This document shows positions 18,036 to 27,849 of a stretch of DNA of 64,000 bases, piece by piece. A model generated the notes under the pieces. That model was given only the letters and a program-made list of their open reading frames with translations, did no database searches and was not told the DNA's origin. The stretch is from Paenibacillus algicola (GTDB lineage: Bacteria; Bacillota; Bacilli; Paenibacillales; Paenibacillaceae): assembly GCF_005577435.1 (NCBI RefSeq), contig NZ_CP040396.1:199501-263500 (forward strand). The letters run 5' to 3'. The position numbers were made by a program, and so were the translations under genes. How positions within the stretch are numbered: the stretch's first letter is position 1; every line of letters starts with the position of its first letter.

Positions 18036-19435
18036 GACCTAATATTTTGTTCATCATGACCGATGAGCAGCGGTTCGACACGCTGGGCACCGTCAATTCT
18101 GCGGTAAGAACCCCGCACCTGGATCAGCTGGCACGAGAAGGAATCTCCTTCACGCGGGCCTATACGACGAATCCGTCCTGTGTACCGGCAAGAGCGGCTA
18201 TTATAACCGGGCGTTATCCCAGCAAGTGCGGTGCTCCAACCTATATCACCCATCTCCCCCCTCATGAGGTGACCTTTACATCTCTGCTGCAGCAGCAAGG
18301 CTACTATACCGCGGTTCTGGGCAAGCAGCATTTTGGGGATTCGCTCATTGATCGGGGCTATGATCATGCCGATATTATCGACCTGCACGGGCCGGGGGAT
18401 TGGGACATCGAGGGAGAGTCGGAGACCTCATACATGAAGTTTCTGAAAGCTGCGGGCTTCACCAGAACCTCACAGCTCAGCGAGCGGGTGAACCGCTACA
18501 GCCAGCGCTGGATTGCGGAGGCCAGGTACCATATTGACGATTATATCGGCGAGCTGGGCAAGTCCTGGCTAAGGCACCAGCGGCCTAAGGGACAGCCCTG
18601 GTATTGCTGCCTGTCCTTCCCCGGTCCGCATATGCCTTTTGACGGAGCGGGACTGCCGCAGGAGACAGGCTACCGGCTGGAGGACATCGACCTGCCGCTG
18701 ACCGAAGAGAGCGATCTGGACAGCAAGCCGCCGCACTTTAGGCAGCAGCTCGTCACGGGGCAGGGAAATCCCGGCGGGGCTATGGCAAACGGGATGACGA
18801 AGCAGGAGCTGAGAGAGACAAGGCTCTCCTATTATGCCAACATGAGTCTTATTGACCAAAAGATCGGCGAGGTGATCACCGAGCTGAAGGCCGCCGGCGA
18901 ATATGACAACACCCTGATTCTGTTTACATCCGATCACGGGGAATATATGGGCGATTTCGGGATGATGGGCAAGGGCCAGTACCTGTCCGAGGTGCTGATG
19001 CGCGTTCCGTTTCTCATCAAGCCGCCGGTTTCCGGATTTACGGGCAGAACCGAGGAGGCCTTCGTCTCCAATCTCGATATTGCAGCGACCTGCCTGAGCG
19101 CCGCAGGCGCACAGGTGCCCGGCAATATGGACAGTGTAGACCTCAGCCCGTTCTGGAAGTCGGGTGCTAAAAGGCCGGTCAAGGACATCGTGTACCTGGA
19201 AGCCGGAGATTTGCGCGCGGTACGGAATGAGTCATGGAAGCTGGTCTATTACCGGGGACGTCCGTACGGCGAGCTGTATCACCTCAAGGAGGACCCTTGG
19301 GAACGGCATAATCTGTGGGAGAATGCGAGCGCCTCTGGCGTGAAGGAGCAGCTGAAGTCCTTGCTGATGGATGAGCTGCTGGCACTTGGAGAGCGCTCTC
19401 ATATGCCCTGGAATGACAAAGCTCCACAAATATAG
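18032..19435 (+). CDS. S1-family sulfatase 1 (cytosolic)
   Basis: 467 residues. The formylglycine signature C-x-P-x-R is CVPAR with Cys50, and metal-site motifs TDEQR (near residue 11) and TSDHGEYMGDFG are present. The TTG start overlaps the araC stop and follows GGGGAGG. No signal peptide, so it should desulfate imported oligosaccharides. The modified cysteine needs a maturation enzyme (FGE or anSME), and none is in this window. Close relative of the next gene; the pair probably have different positional specificity (galactose-4-sulfate versus anhydrogalactose-2-sulfate is my inference from carrageenan chemistry). Confidence 0.88.
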   Translation: MRPNILFIMTDEQRFDTLGTVNSAVRTPHLDQLAREGISFTRAYTTNPSCVPARAAIITGRYPSKCGAPTYITHLPPHEVTFTSLLQQQGYYTAVLGKQHFGDSLIDRGYDHADIIDLHGPGDWDIEGESETSYMKFLKAAGFTRTSQLSERVNRYSQRWIAEARYHIDDYIGELGKSWLRHQRPKGQPWYCCLSFPGPHMPFDGAGLPQETGYRLEDIDLPLTEESDLDSKPPHFRQQLVTGQGNPGGAMANGMTKQELRETRLSYYANMSLIDQKIGEVITELKAAGEYDNTLILFTSDHGEYMGDFGMMGKGQYLSEVLMRVPFLIKPPVSGFTGRTEEAFVSNLDIAATCLSAAGAQVPGNMDSVDLSPFWKSGAKRPVKDIVYLEAGDLRAVRNESWKLVYYRGRPYGELYHLKEDPWERHNLWENASASGVKEQLKSLLMDELLALGERSHMPWNDKAPQI

Positions 19436-19456
19436 CAGAAGGAGAGTCAACCTGAT

Positions 19457-20860
19457 ATGTCCATCAAAAAAAGACCGAATATTTTATTTCTAATGACTGA
19501 CCAGCAGCGCAATGATACCTTTTCCTGCATTAATCCCGAGGTACATACGCCCCACTTGGATAACCTGATTCAGGATAGCGTGTTCTTTAGTAACGCCCGC
19601 TGTGCCAACCCGTCCTGTGTGCCCTCCAGGGCTGCGATTATGACCGGGAAATTCCCGTCGGAATGTCAGTGCCCTTCTTATATCACCCAGCTGCCAGCAG
19701 AGGAGACGACCTTTATGACTCGGCTGCAGGAGGCGGGTTATCATACGGCGGTGGTCGGCAAGCAGCATTTTGCAGGCTCCGAGATCCGGCGGGGCTTTGA
19801 TGATGAGATGATCATTGATGGCCACGGCGCGTTCGCCGAGAATCAGTATATTCAGCCGTACCTGGATTTCCTTGAGCAAAACGGCATCGACCGCAAATCG
19901 GTGTACACGCGGGAATTCATCAGCGGCGGCCGGTGGAACGTGGATACGAAGTATCATCTGGATGATTTCTTAGGAGAGCTGGGCAAGACCTGGCTGGGAA
20001 AAAAGCTTCAAGAAAAGCCAGACGCGGACGCCAAGCCGTGGTTCTTCACGCTGTCCTTCTCCGGCCCGCATCATCCTTACGATCTGGAAGGCACAGAGTA
20101 TGCGGATCGGTATGAGCTGGATGGCCTTTCGTCTCCGGAGACGACCTATGAGCAGCTGGACCAGAAGCCGCCTCAATTCAAGGGCATGGATTCCTATGCC
20201 CAAATATATCTGAAGGACTTCACCGAAGAACAGTTCAAGAAAACGAAGCGCTCCTACTACGCGAACATTACGTTGATGGATCAGAAGATCGGCGAAGTGA
20301 TCCAAATGCTGAAGGATCATGATATGTACGAGGATACGCTCATTATTTATACCTCGGATCACGGCGATTTTATGGGCGACTTCGGCATGGTGGAGAAGCT
20401 GCAATGCCTGAGTGACAGCCTGATGCGTGTTCCCTTGTTCGTGAAGCCGCCGATCAAGGGCTTCAAAGGCATGGAAATTACGGATGAGGTGCTGAATATC
20501 GACATTGCAGCCACTTGCCTGGAAGCTGCTGAAGCCCAGGTGCCAAAGGAGCTGTCTGGCTTCTCGTACAACGGCTACTGGGATCATGCCAAGGAGATCA
20601 AGGTCAGAGATGCGGTCTATATGGAAGCCGGTGCAATCAAGGGCTGCATCTATAACGGCATTAAGACCGTGCACTATATGGACCGGGATTACGGCGAGCT
20701 GTACGATCTGAAGCAGGATCCGAAGGAGACTACCAATCTGTGGGATGATCCGAGCTATCAGCAGCATAAGCTCGAAGGCACCCGCATTATCCTGAACCAC
20801 ATGTACCGGGCGATTCCGAAATGGAACATTCCGTGGAATATCGGAACACCGGAGATTTAA
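19457..20860 (+). CDS. S1-family sulfatase 2 (cytosolic)
   Basis: 467 residues, the same length as sulfatase 1 and clearly paralogous. The formylglycine signature is CVPSR with Cys54; TDQQRND and TSDHGDFMGDFG provide metal ligands. Starts with MSIKKRPN and no signal peptide, after AGAAGGAGAG. It lies 21 bases after sulfatase 1 and closes this operon, followed by a terminator. Confidence 0.88.
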   Translation: MSIKKRPNILFLMTDQQRNDTFSCINPEVHTPHLDNLIQDSVFFSNARCANPSCVPSRAAIMTGKFPSECQCPSYITQLPAEETTFMTRLQEAGYHTAVVGKQHFAGSEIRRGFDDEMIIDGHGAFAENQYIQPYLDFLEQNGIDRKSVYTREFISGGRWNVDTKYHLDDFLGELGKTWLGKKLQEKPDADAKPWFFTLSFSGPHHPYDLEGTEYADRYELDGLSSPETTYEQLDQKPPQFKGMDSYAQIYLKDFTEEQFKKTKRSYYANITLMDQKIGEVIQMLKDHDMYEDTLIIYTSDHGDFMGDFGMVEKLQCLSDSLMRVPLFVKPPIKGFKGMEITDEVLNIDIAATCLEAAEAQVPKELSGFSYNGYWDHAKEIKVRDAVYMEAGAIKGCIYNGIKTVHYMDRDYGELYDLKQDPKETTNLWDDPSYQQHKLEGTRIILNHMYRAIPKWNIPWNIGTPEI

Positions 20861-20907
20861 CCCTGTACCATCGTATCCGCGGGCAGCCGTTCCGCTGCCG
20901 GTTCTAT

Positions 20908-20942
20908 AGCCGCTCTCCCGAGGAAGGGGGGGCGGCTTTTTT
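20908..20942 (+). terminator. Terminator after sulfatase 2
   Basis: AGCCGC..CTCCC pairs with GGGGG..GCGGCT across GAGGAA and is followed by a run of T residues. Confidence 0.85.
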
Positions 20943-20999
20943 GGGCTTGCGATTCATTGGGAGTTCAGGTGCAGGGCAGGCGCTTTCGACTCAGGGCTG

Positions 21000-21857
21000 C
21001 TAATCCGGTTCGCCGGAGCGGGTGCCCCGCTTCCGGTACTCCGTCGGCGCCTCGCCGAAGTAGGAGGTGAAGGCGCGTGTGAACATGAACAGGTCGGGAT
21101 AGCCCACGGTCAGGGCAATTTCCTGGATGGGCAGGCCGGGGCTCTCCAGCAGCTCCAGCGCTTTCTTCATGCGGATGGAGGTCAGGTACTGCTTGGGCGA
21201 CTGACCGAAATGCTTGCGGAAGGCAGCGGAAAAATACGACCGGTGCACTCCCGCCTCTACAGCGAGCGCCTCGACGCGCAGCGGCTCGGAATAATGCAGC
21301 TGCATGTAGAGCGCGCAGTATTCCAGCCATGCGGAAGGCTCGCGTCCGGCTCCGCTCTCCTGGGTGGTTTGCAGCAGCTGCAGCAGCTCGTACAGCAGGC
21401 TCTGCTGCAGCAGCGGCGAGTCTTTGCCGACGGTGTGATGAATGCGCTCATGCAGCAGCTTCATCTGCTGGCCCCAGGGCTGCACGGCGAAGGGCTTGTG
21501 CTCTTGAATGCCGAGCATGGAAAGGGCAGGGCGTACCAGGAAGCCGTCGAGTAAGAGCCAGCATAGCTCCAGCGGCTTGTCGGAGGCTTTTTTATAGCGG
21601 TAGGTGATGTCCGGGAACAAGCAGAACATCGTGCCGGCTTCCAGAAGGTAGGTGGAATTCTCGTCCTGCAGCTCCAGGGTGCCTTTAATGACAAAATGCA
21701 AACTGTAGTGAATTAATTTCCGCGGTCCGATCTCGTAATGAGGCTTGGTCCGGCTCATGCCGGAGCGCAGCAGACACAGGCCGCTCCGCTGCTGGAACTC
21801 ACTGGGCACCTGCAGCCGGACGTCGGCATACTCCTGCGGATTCTCCTCCAGCTTCAT
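21000..21857 (-). CDS. AraC-family regulator, divergent from sulfatase 3
   Basis: About 285 residues from the ATG at 21857, which has AAGGGGAGAAG upstream; the open frame continues further but without a ribosome binding site. N-terminal cupin-like domain (YLLEAGTMFCLFPDITY), C-terminal AraC helix-turn-helix pair (VEALAVEAGVHRSYFSAAFRK and IQEIALTVGYPDLFMFTRAF). Divergently transcribed from sulfatase 3 with a 124-bp shared control region, so it probably regulates sulfatase 3 and the GH2 gene. Confidence 0.88.
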   Translation of the reverse strand: MKLEENPQEYADVRLQVPSEFQQRSGLCLLRSGMSRTKPHYEIGPRKLIHYSLHFVIKGTLELQDENSTYLLEAGTMFCLFPDITYRYKKASDKPLELCWLLLDGFLVRPALSMLGIQEHKPFAVQPWGQQMKLLHERIHHTVGKDSPLLQQSLLYELLQLLQTTQESGAGREPSAWLEYCALYMQLHYSEPLRVEALAVEAGVHRSYFSAAFRKHFGQSPKQYLTSIRMKKALELLESPGLPIQEIALTVGYPDLFMFTRAFTSYFGEAPTEYRKRGTRSGEPD

Positions 21858-21981
21858 ATGCTCTTCTCCCCTTTGGCTTACAGCTAACATTTTGTACATT
21901 ATTATAACATTTTGGCATGTATTAAAGGGAGAGTTGGCTATACGATCATGGATAAGAACAAGAAATGTAAGGAGTGAAATC

Positions 21982-23490
21982 ATGAAGAAGCCCAACATTT
22001 TGCTAATCACGAGTGACCAGCAGCACTGGAATACGATCGGAGCTTTTCAACCGGAGCTGTCCACCCCGAATCTGGACCGGCTCGTGCGGGAGGGTACTAC
22101 CTTTCAGCGTGCCTATTGTCCCAACCCGACCTGCACCCCGACACGCGCATCGATCATCACAGGCCAGTACCCGAGCCAGCATGGGGCCTGGACGCTCGGG
22201 ACCAAGCTTATGGAGGACCGGGAGGTCGTCGGTGACTCCTTCCAGAGCGCGGGCTATCAGACTGCACTGATTGGAAAGGCTCACTTTCAGCCGCTGCGCA
22301 GCACGGAGGAGTATCCATCGCTGGAGTCGTATCCGCTGCTGCAGGACCTGGAGTTCTGGCGGCAGTTTAACGAGAATTTCTACGGCTTTAACCACGTGGA
22401 GCTGGCCCGGAACCATACGAATGAGGCGCACGTTGGACAGCACTATGCCATCTGGCTGGAGGAGAAGGGCTGCACCCATTGGAGAGATTATTTCATGGCG
22501 CCTACCGGCACCATGGATCCCAAGAAGCAGCACACCTGGGACATTCCGGAGGAATACCACTATAACACCTGGATTGCCGAGCGAACTGAGGCACAGCTGC
22601 AGCGCTACCAGCAGGAGGACGAGAGCTTTTTCCTCTGGGCGAGCTTCTTTGATCCGCATCCGCCATATCTGGTGCCGGCGCCGTGGGATAAGATGTATGA
22701 TCCCAATGAGCTGAGCATTCCGGCTGTTGTGCCGGGAGAGCATGACCGCAATCCGCCGCATTTTGGCCAAACCCAGCAGGCCTCTCCGGATTTCTCTTCC
22801 TTGCGCGAGAGCGGCCAGTCCATTCATGGATACCACTCCCATCTGCTGCCGGAGGAGGAACGCAAGCAGCTGGTAGCAACCTACTATGGCATGGTCAGTA
22901 TGATGGATAAATACATTGGCCGTATTCTGGATTCTCTGGACGAGCTGGGATTGGCGGACAATACGATCATCGTCTTCACCTCAGACCATGGACATTTCTT
23001 CGGCCAGCATGGGCTTCAGGCCAAGGGCGGCTTCATGTATGAGGATCTGATCAAGGTTCCGTTCATTGTCCGGTACCCGGGACAGGTGGAAGCGGATTTG
23101 CAGAGCGATGCGATGGTATCGCTGGTGGATCTGGCGCCAACCCTGTTGTCCCTTGCCGGCCTCAAGATTCCCCCTCAGATGACGGGTGTGGATCAATCCG
23201 AGGTGTGGCTGGGACGCAAGAGCCGTGCCCGGGATCACATTTTGTGCGAGTTCCGGCATGAGCCGACGACGATCCATCAAAAATCCTATGTCAATGACCG
23301 CTACAAGCTGACGGTGTATTATAACCAGACCTATGGCGAGCTGTTCGATCTGCAGCAGGACCCGCAGGAGCTGAACAATGTATGGGATGATCCGGACAGT
23401 CAGCAGCTGAAAAGCGAGCTGCTGCTCAAATATGCATGGGCGGAGCTGGGCATTGAGCCGATGCCGATGCCGCGGATTTTTGGAGCGTAA
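21982..23490 (+). CDS. S1-family sulfatase 3 (cytosolic)
   Basis: 502 residues from the ATG at 21982 (AAGGAG upstream); the frame extends far upstream over the divergent regulator and that part is not coding. The formylglycine signature is CTPTR with Cys51; TSDQQHW and TSDHGHFFGQHG carry metal ligands. No signal peptide. Longer than sulfatases 1 and 2 and more diverged, so probably a different S1 subfamily and sulfate position. Two bases separate its stop from an alternative start of the GH2 gene, so the two genes form an operon. Confidence 0.87.
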   Translation: MKKPNILLITSDQQHWNTIGAFQPELSTPNLDRLVREGTTFQRAYCPNPTCTPTRASIITGQYPSQHGAWTLGTKLMEDREVVGDSFQSAGYQTALIGKAHFQPLRSTEEYPSLESYPLLQDLEFWRQFNENFYGFNHVELARNHTNEAHVGQHYAIWLEEKGCTHWRDYFMAPTGTMDPKKQHTWDIPEEYHYNTWIAERTEAQLQRYQQEDESFFLWASFFDPHPPYLVPAPWDKMYDPNELSIPAVVPGEHDRNPPHFGQTQQASPDFSSLRESGQSIHGYHSHLLPEEERKQLVATYYGMVSMMDKYIGRILDSLDELGLADNTIIVFTSDHGHFFGQHGLQAKGGFMYEDLIKVPFIVRYPGQVEADLQSDAMVSLVDLAPTLLSLAGLKIPPQMTGVDQSEVWLGRKSRARDHILCEFRHEPTTIHQKSYVNDRYKLTVYYNQTYGELFDLQQDPQELNNVWDDPDSQQLKSELLLKYAWAELGIEPMPMPRIFGA

Positions 23491-23510
23491 CCGTGAGGGA
23501 GGAGACCGCC

Positions 23511-25937
23511 ATGACCGATGAAGCCAGACAGGGAAGGCAGATCATCCCGCTGAAGGATGGCTGGAAATTTACACGCCATGCGCTGGAGGAGGCCGATCCG
23601 CTGCGGGGATATCAGGTTCACCTGGATGACAGCGGCTGGGAGACGGTCCGGGTACCGCATGACTGGGCCATTGCAGGACCCTTTCACGAGGATCATGATG
23701 TCCATGTCAATTCCGTGATGGAGGATGGCATTAAAGACCACATTACGCATGTCGGCCGGACCGGGGCGCTTCCGATCGTCGGGATGGGCTGGTACCGCCA
23801 GCATCTAAAGATCCCGAAGATGTGGGAAGGCCGGCGGATTACGGTGGAGTTCGACGGGGTGATGTCCAACAGCACCGTGTATATGAACGGAGTATCCTGC
23901 GGGTCCTGGCCCTACGGCTATACATCCTTTGTCTTCGATCTCACCGACCATGTAATCTATGGCGAAGATAATGTGCTGGCGGTGCAGGTCTGCTCACTGC
24001 CCAGCGCATCCCGCTGGTACCCCGGAGCCGGCATTTACCGGCAGGTCAGGCTGGTCATCAAGGAATCCTTGCATGTCAATCCTTGGGGTACCTATATTAC
24101 GACGCCTGAGGTAACAGAGCAGGGCGCAGCCATTAACATCCGTACGAGCGTAAGTAGCACCGGGGCCCAGCCGGCTCTGGCCCAGCTGGTCACGCAGCTG
24201 CTTGATCCGAGCGGCCATATGTGCGCTGAAGACACTATTATTGAGCAGATCAGCGGCCAGGCGGAGCTTGAGCAGCATCTTTATGTTGAGCATCCGGAGC
24301 TGTGGTGTACGGAGCACCCTCGGCTCTATCGGGCGGTTTCTATGCTGCTGCTGAACGGGGAGGAGGTGGATCGGTACGAGACGCCTTTTGGCATAAGGAG
24401 CATTTCCTTTGACGCGCAGGAAGGGTTTCAGCTGAACGGGAAGCGGCTCAAGCTGAAAGGGGTCTGCCTGCATCATGACCTGGGTCCGCTGGGAGCGGCT
24501 GTCCACGTAAGAGCCATGGAGCGGCAGCTGGAGCTGATGCAGGCCATGGGCTGCAACGCCATTCGGATGAGCCACAACCCGCCGGCACCGGAGCTTCTCG
24601 ATTTATGTGATGAGATGGGGCTGCTGGTCATTGATGAGGCTTTCGACGAATGGGGTGAAGGGAAGGTGCAGAACGGATATCACCGGCTGTTCCAGGATTG
24701 GGCGGAAAAAGATTTACGGGCTATGATCACCCGCGACCGCAACCATCCCTCCATTATCATGTGGAGCATCGGGAACGAGATGCGCGAGCAGCGGCTGGAG
24801 AGCGGGGCCTCCACGACAGCTTTTCTCACCGCCATTGCCCATGATGCAGACCCGACCCGTCCTGTGACCGCAGGCTTCAGCATGTCCGATGATGCCATTG
24901 CGAACGGCCTGGCGGCCGCTGTCGACATCCCGGGCTGGAATTACAAGCCGCACCGGTATGAGGAATATCATCGACAGCATCCGGACTGGATCATGTACGG
25001 CAGCGAGACGGCTTCAACGGTAAGCTCCCGGGGTGTGTATCACCTGCCTGCCGTCAAAGAGATCCCCATGGAGCCGAAGCGGGATCTGCAGGCCAGCTCC
25101 TATGATCTGAGTGCTCCGCCTTGGGGGACGACACCGGATCAGGAGTTTATGGCCCAGGACGATCTGCCGTATATGCTGGGCGAATTCGTCTGGACCGGGT
25201 TCGATTATCTGGGCGAGCCGACGCCTTACCGGACAGAGTGGCCGAGCCGCAGCTCGTATTTTGGCATTGTGGACTTATGCGGGTTTCCCAAGGATCGGTA
25301 TTATCTGTACCAGAGCCAGTGGAGCACGAAGCCGATGCTGCATCTGCTGCCGCATTGGAATTGGGAAGGGGAGGAAGGCAGACCGATTCCTGTGGTCTGC
25401 TACACGACTTATCCGGCTGCCGAGCTGTTCCTGAACGGACAATCCCTTGGCATCCGGCACAAATCCCCGGCTTCGCTGCCGGAGCGCTACCGTCTGCGCT
25501 GGGATGCGGTACCTTATGAGCCCGGGGTGCTGTCGGTCATCGCGTATGATAAAGACGGATCACAGGTCATGACACATGAGGTCCATACTGCCGGAGCGCC
25601 AGCCCGCGTTCTGCTGGAGGCGGACCGGACTGTCATTCAGGCGGATGGAGAGGACCTGTCCTTTATTACAGTGAGCATTGTAGATGAACAGGGAAAACTC
25701 TGTCCCCATGCTGATCACAACGTATCCTTCCTGCTGCAGGGACCGGGTGAAATTGCAGCCGTAGATAACGGCGACCCCACCAGCATCATTCCCTTCAGTG
25801 CCCGTGACATGCAGGCGTTCCACGGCAAATGCCTGGTTATTGTGCGGTCCAGGGCGGGGGAGGGAGGGAACGCAGTGATCCTTGCCGAGGTGCCGTCGCT
25901 CCAGTCCGGAAGACTGGACATCGCTTGCCATATCTGA
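23511..25937 (+). CDS. GH2 family beta-galactosidase-like enzyme
   Basis: 808 residues. Domains in order: sugar-binding jelly roll (about 10-180), immunoglobulin-like sandwich (about 180-290), TIM barrel (about 290-590), then C-terminal beta-domains. Acid/base is Glu423 in WSIGNEM and the nucleophile is Glu499 in YGSETAS. The ATG at 23511 follows GAGGGAGGA and is preferred over the GTG at 23493. No signal peptide. A GH2 enzyme was reported to act on carrageenan oligosaccharides in marine bacteria. With the sulfatase next door, removal of beta-galactose from desulfated oligosaccharides is the likely job here (inference). Confidence 0.87.
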   Translation: MTDEARQGRQIIPLKDGWKFTRHALEEADPLRGYQVHLDDSGWETVRVPHDWAIAGPFHEDHDVHVNSVMEDGIKDHITHVGRTGALPIVGMGWYRQHLKIPKMWEGRRITVEFDGVMSNSTVYMNGVSCGSWPYGYTSFVFDLTDHVIYGEDNVLAVQVCSLPSASRWYPGAGIYRQVRLVIKESLHVNPWGTYITTPEVTEQGAAINIRTSVSSTGAQPALAQLVTQLLDPSGHMCAEDTIIEQISGQAELEQHLYVEHPELWCTEHPRLYRAVSMLLLNGEEVDRYETPFGIRSISFDAQEGFQLNGKRLKLKGVCLHHDLGPLGAAVHVRAMERQLELMQAMGCNAIRMSHNPPAPELLDLCDEMGLLVIDEAFDEWGEGKVQNGYHRLFQDWAEKDLRAMITRDRNHPSIIMWSIGNEMREQRLESGASTTAFLTAIAHDADPTRPVTAGFSMSDDAIANGLAAAVDIPGWNYKPHRYEEYHRQHPDWIMYGSETASTVSSRGVYHLPAVKEIPMEPKRDLQASSYDLSAPPWGTTPDQEFMAQDDLPYMLGEFVWTGFDYLGEPTPYRTEWPSRSSYFGIVDLCGFPKDRYYLYQSQWSTKPMLHLLPHWNWEGEEGRPIPVVCYTTYPAAELFLNGQSLGIRHKSPASLPERYRLRWDAVPYEPGVLSVIAYDKDGSQVMTHEVHTAGAPARVLLEADRTVIQADGEDLSFITVSIVDEQGKLCPHADHNVSFLLQGPGEIAAVDNGDPTSIIPFSARDMQAFHGKCLVIVRSRAGEGGNAVILAEVPSLQSGRLDIACHI

Positions 25938-26059
25938 CGGCCGCGGCGGATAGTCAGCAGTCAGGCTGACAAGCCACCGTATGAAGTTCCAATTCCAATA
26001 TCTAGGCTTTGAATGTGATCGTGGCTTGGATTGTAGAAAGTTTTATAGAGTGAGCACGT

Positions 26060-26098
26060 AGATGACCTCTGTTTTCTGTAGAGGTCATCTTTTTTTTA
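26060..26098 (+). terminator. Terminator after the GH2 gene
   Basis: AGATGACCTC pairs with GAGGTCATCT and is followed by T8. It lies about 120 bases after the GH2 stop. Confidence 0.88.
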
Positions 26099-26117
26099 TT
26101 TGATACCGTCTCATTTA

Positions 26118-26162
26118 AAAAGCGCCGGAATCCGAGTGAATTATCAGGATTCCGGCGCTTTT
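26118..26162. terminator. Bidirectional terminator between GH2 and sulfatase 4
   Basis: AAAAGCGCCGGAATCC (26118-26133) and GGATTCCGGCGCTTTT (26147-26162) are perfect inverted copies, with T-tracts in both directions. Serves mainly the leftward sulfatase 4 transcript. Confidence 0.85.
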
Positions 26163-26170
26163 GATCTGTA

Positions 26171-26200
26171 CGCTACCCGGATGCTGATATCCGGGTAGCG
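26171..26200. terminator. Second strong hairpin at the sulfatase 4 3' end
   Basis: CGCTACCCGGAT and ATCCGGGTAGCG form a 12-bp stem with a 6-base loop, just after the sulfatase 4 stop. No T-tract of its own; probably part of the tandem termination region or an RNA 3'-end stabiliser. Confidence 0.55.
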
Positions 26201-26212
26201 AACAATGCTTTT

Positions 26213-27793
26213 TTAGAGTTCTACGGAGATTTCTCTCTTCTGTCTGGCGCACTGGGTCAGTCCCTGGTCTGCCTTCAAGGCATCCGACACTTTGGTCCAG
26301 TTGTTCGCTTGATCCAGAATAAATTTGTACAGGGTTTTCATATTCGCCTGCTTCAGTCCCCGGTAATCGGCCAGCGGGCCTAGCCCTGCCTTCCACTCTG
26401 TCAGCTTGGACAGAAGCTGGGCTTGCTGCTGTGCGTAAGCCGGGTCATCGAACAGGTTGCGCTCCTCATAAGGGTCGTTGTGGAGATCGTAAAGCTCTCC
26501 CTCTACAAGCGGCTGATCAAAGAATGCAGAGTACTTTAGATAATGATCGCCATACAGCTTCTCATGAATGGACTCCTGCTCTGGATACACCGTCAGCTTG
26601 AAGTCATGATTCCGAATCATAAGGGCAGGCTCAACGTGGATGGAGCCGCAGAAATACTGGCTGTGCGCTTCCGTCCGGTGAACTTTGCGCTCGCCCCGGC
26701 AGACCGGCAGCAGGCTCATGCCTTGAACCTCTTCCGGGATGTCTACCCCGGCTGCATCCAGAACGGTTGGCAGCAGGTCGATGATTTCCGCGAACGTATC
26801 CAGACGAGATCCGGAATTCAGATTGCCCGGCAGCTTGACCAGCAGCGGAATGCGGACGACGGGCTCGTACATATGGCCCCATTTCTCGATAAAGCCGTGC
26901 TCCCCCATCATCGATCCATGGTCCGAAGTGAAGATAATGAGTGAATCCTCATACAGCCCCAGCTCCTTCAGCCGGGCAATGACTTTGCCGATGCGGTCAT
27001 CCACATGGGTGACCAGGCCATAATAGCTGGCCAGACTCTTGCGGTAATCCTCTTCATTCAGTTTGTCAAAGCCGCGCACCTTGTGGAAGTAGCGCTGTGT
27101 AATCGGCTTGTCAGCCAGCGTGCGTCCGGCATTCTGCGGCAGCGGCAGCTCGTCAGGGTTATACATCTCCGAGTAAGGCTTGGTCGGCATGTACGGTGTG
27201 TGCGGGTCCATCAGCGACAGGTAGTGGAAGATCGGCTTCTCATCCGCAGCAATCCGTTCCATGCGCTGAATGTAGTCCTCCGTCAGACGGGAGCATGAGG
27301 TCTGATCCGGGTGCGTAGGGCTCTCGCCGTGAATGACCAACGGGATATCGCCTTCATTCTTCTTGAAGGTGGCCTTCTTGCGGACCTCCGGGTCCTGGAT
27401 GCCGAGGAAGCTGGTGTTCGGGTCCGGATATCCAAACTTGAATTCATCAAAGCCGCATTCCTCCGGGGTCCGGTGGACATGAAGCTTGCCGAACATCGTG
27501 GTTGTATAGCCGCTCTTGCGAAGCAGGTCGGGAAGAGGCTTCTCATCCTCTACCATCCTCATGGCATTGTCCAGCACGCCGTTGCTCAGCGGATTGCGTC
27601 CTGTCATCATGCTGGCCCTAGCAGGGACACACATCGGACAGTTCGTGTAGGCGTTCTCAAAAATGACAGAGTCCCGGGAGAGCTCATCAAGATGAGGAGT
27701 CTGAACTACAGAATTCCCCATGAACCCCAGGCTGTCGGCTCTAAGCTCATCACACATTAGAAAAAACACATGCGGTCGGGCATTCGACGTCAA
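26213..27793 (-). CDS. S1-family sulfatase 4 (cytosolic)
   Basis: 526 residues from the TTG at 27793; AAAGGAG lies 8 bases upstream. The GTG at 27802 is next to that ribosome binding site and less likely. The formylglycine signature is CVPAR with Cys55; MCDELRAD and TSDHGSMMGEHG supply metal ligands. No signal peptide. Transcribed alone and leftward from a promoter that carries the same 26-bp element as the GH82 gene, so the extracellular carrageenase and this sulfatase are likely induced together. Choline sulfatase-like enzymes share this fold, but the context argues against that substrate. Confidence 0.87.
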   Translation of the reverse strand: MTSNARPHVFFLMCDELRADSLGFMGNSVVQTPHLDELSRDSVIFENAYTNCPMCVPARASMMTGRNPLSNGVLDNAMRMVEDEKPLPDLLRKSGYTTTMFGKLHVHRTPEECGFDEFKFGYPDPNTSFLGIQDPEVRKKATFKKNEGDIPLVIHGESPTHPDQTSCSRLTEDYIQRMERIAADEKPIFHYLSLMDPHTPYMPTKPYSEMYNPDELPLPQNAGRTLADKPITQRYFHKVRGFDKLNEEDYRKSLASYYGLVTHVDDRIGKVIARLKELGLYEDSLIIFTSDHGSMMGEHGFIEKWGHMYEPVVRIPLLVKLPGNLNSGSRLDTFAEIIDLLPTVLDAAGVDIPEEVQGMSLLPVCRGERKVHRTEAHSQYFCGSIHVEPALMIRNHDFKLTVYPEQESIHEKLYGDHYLKYSAFFDQPLVEGELYDLHNDPYEERNLFDDPAYAQQQAQLLSKLTEWKAGLGPLADYRGLKQANMKTLYKFILDQANNWTKVSDALKADQGLTQCARQKREISVEL

Positions 27794-27849
27794 CGGGATC
27801 ACTCCTTTAATGATGATAGATTGTGCGGCGATAACGAACGTATAAATTA

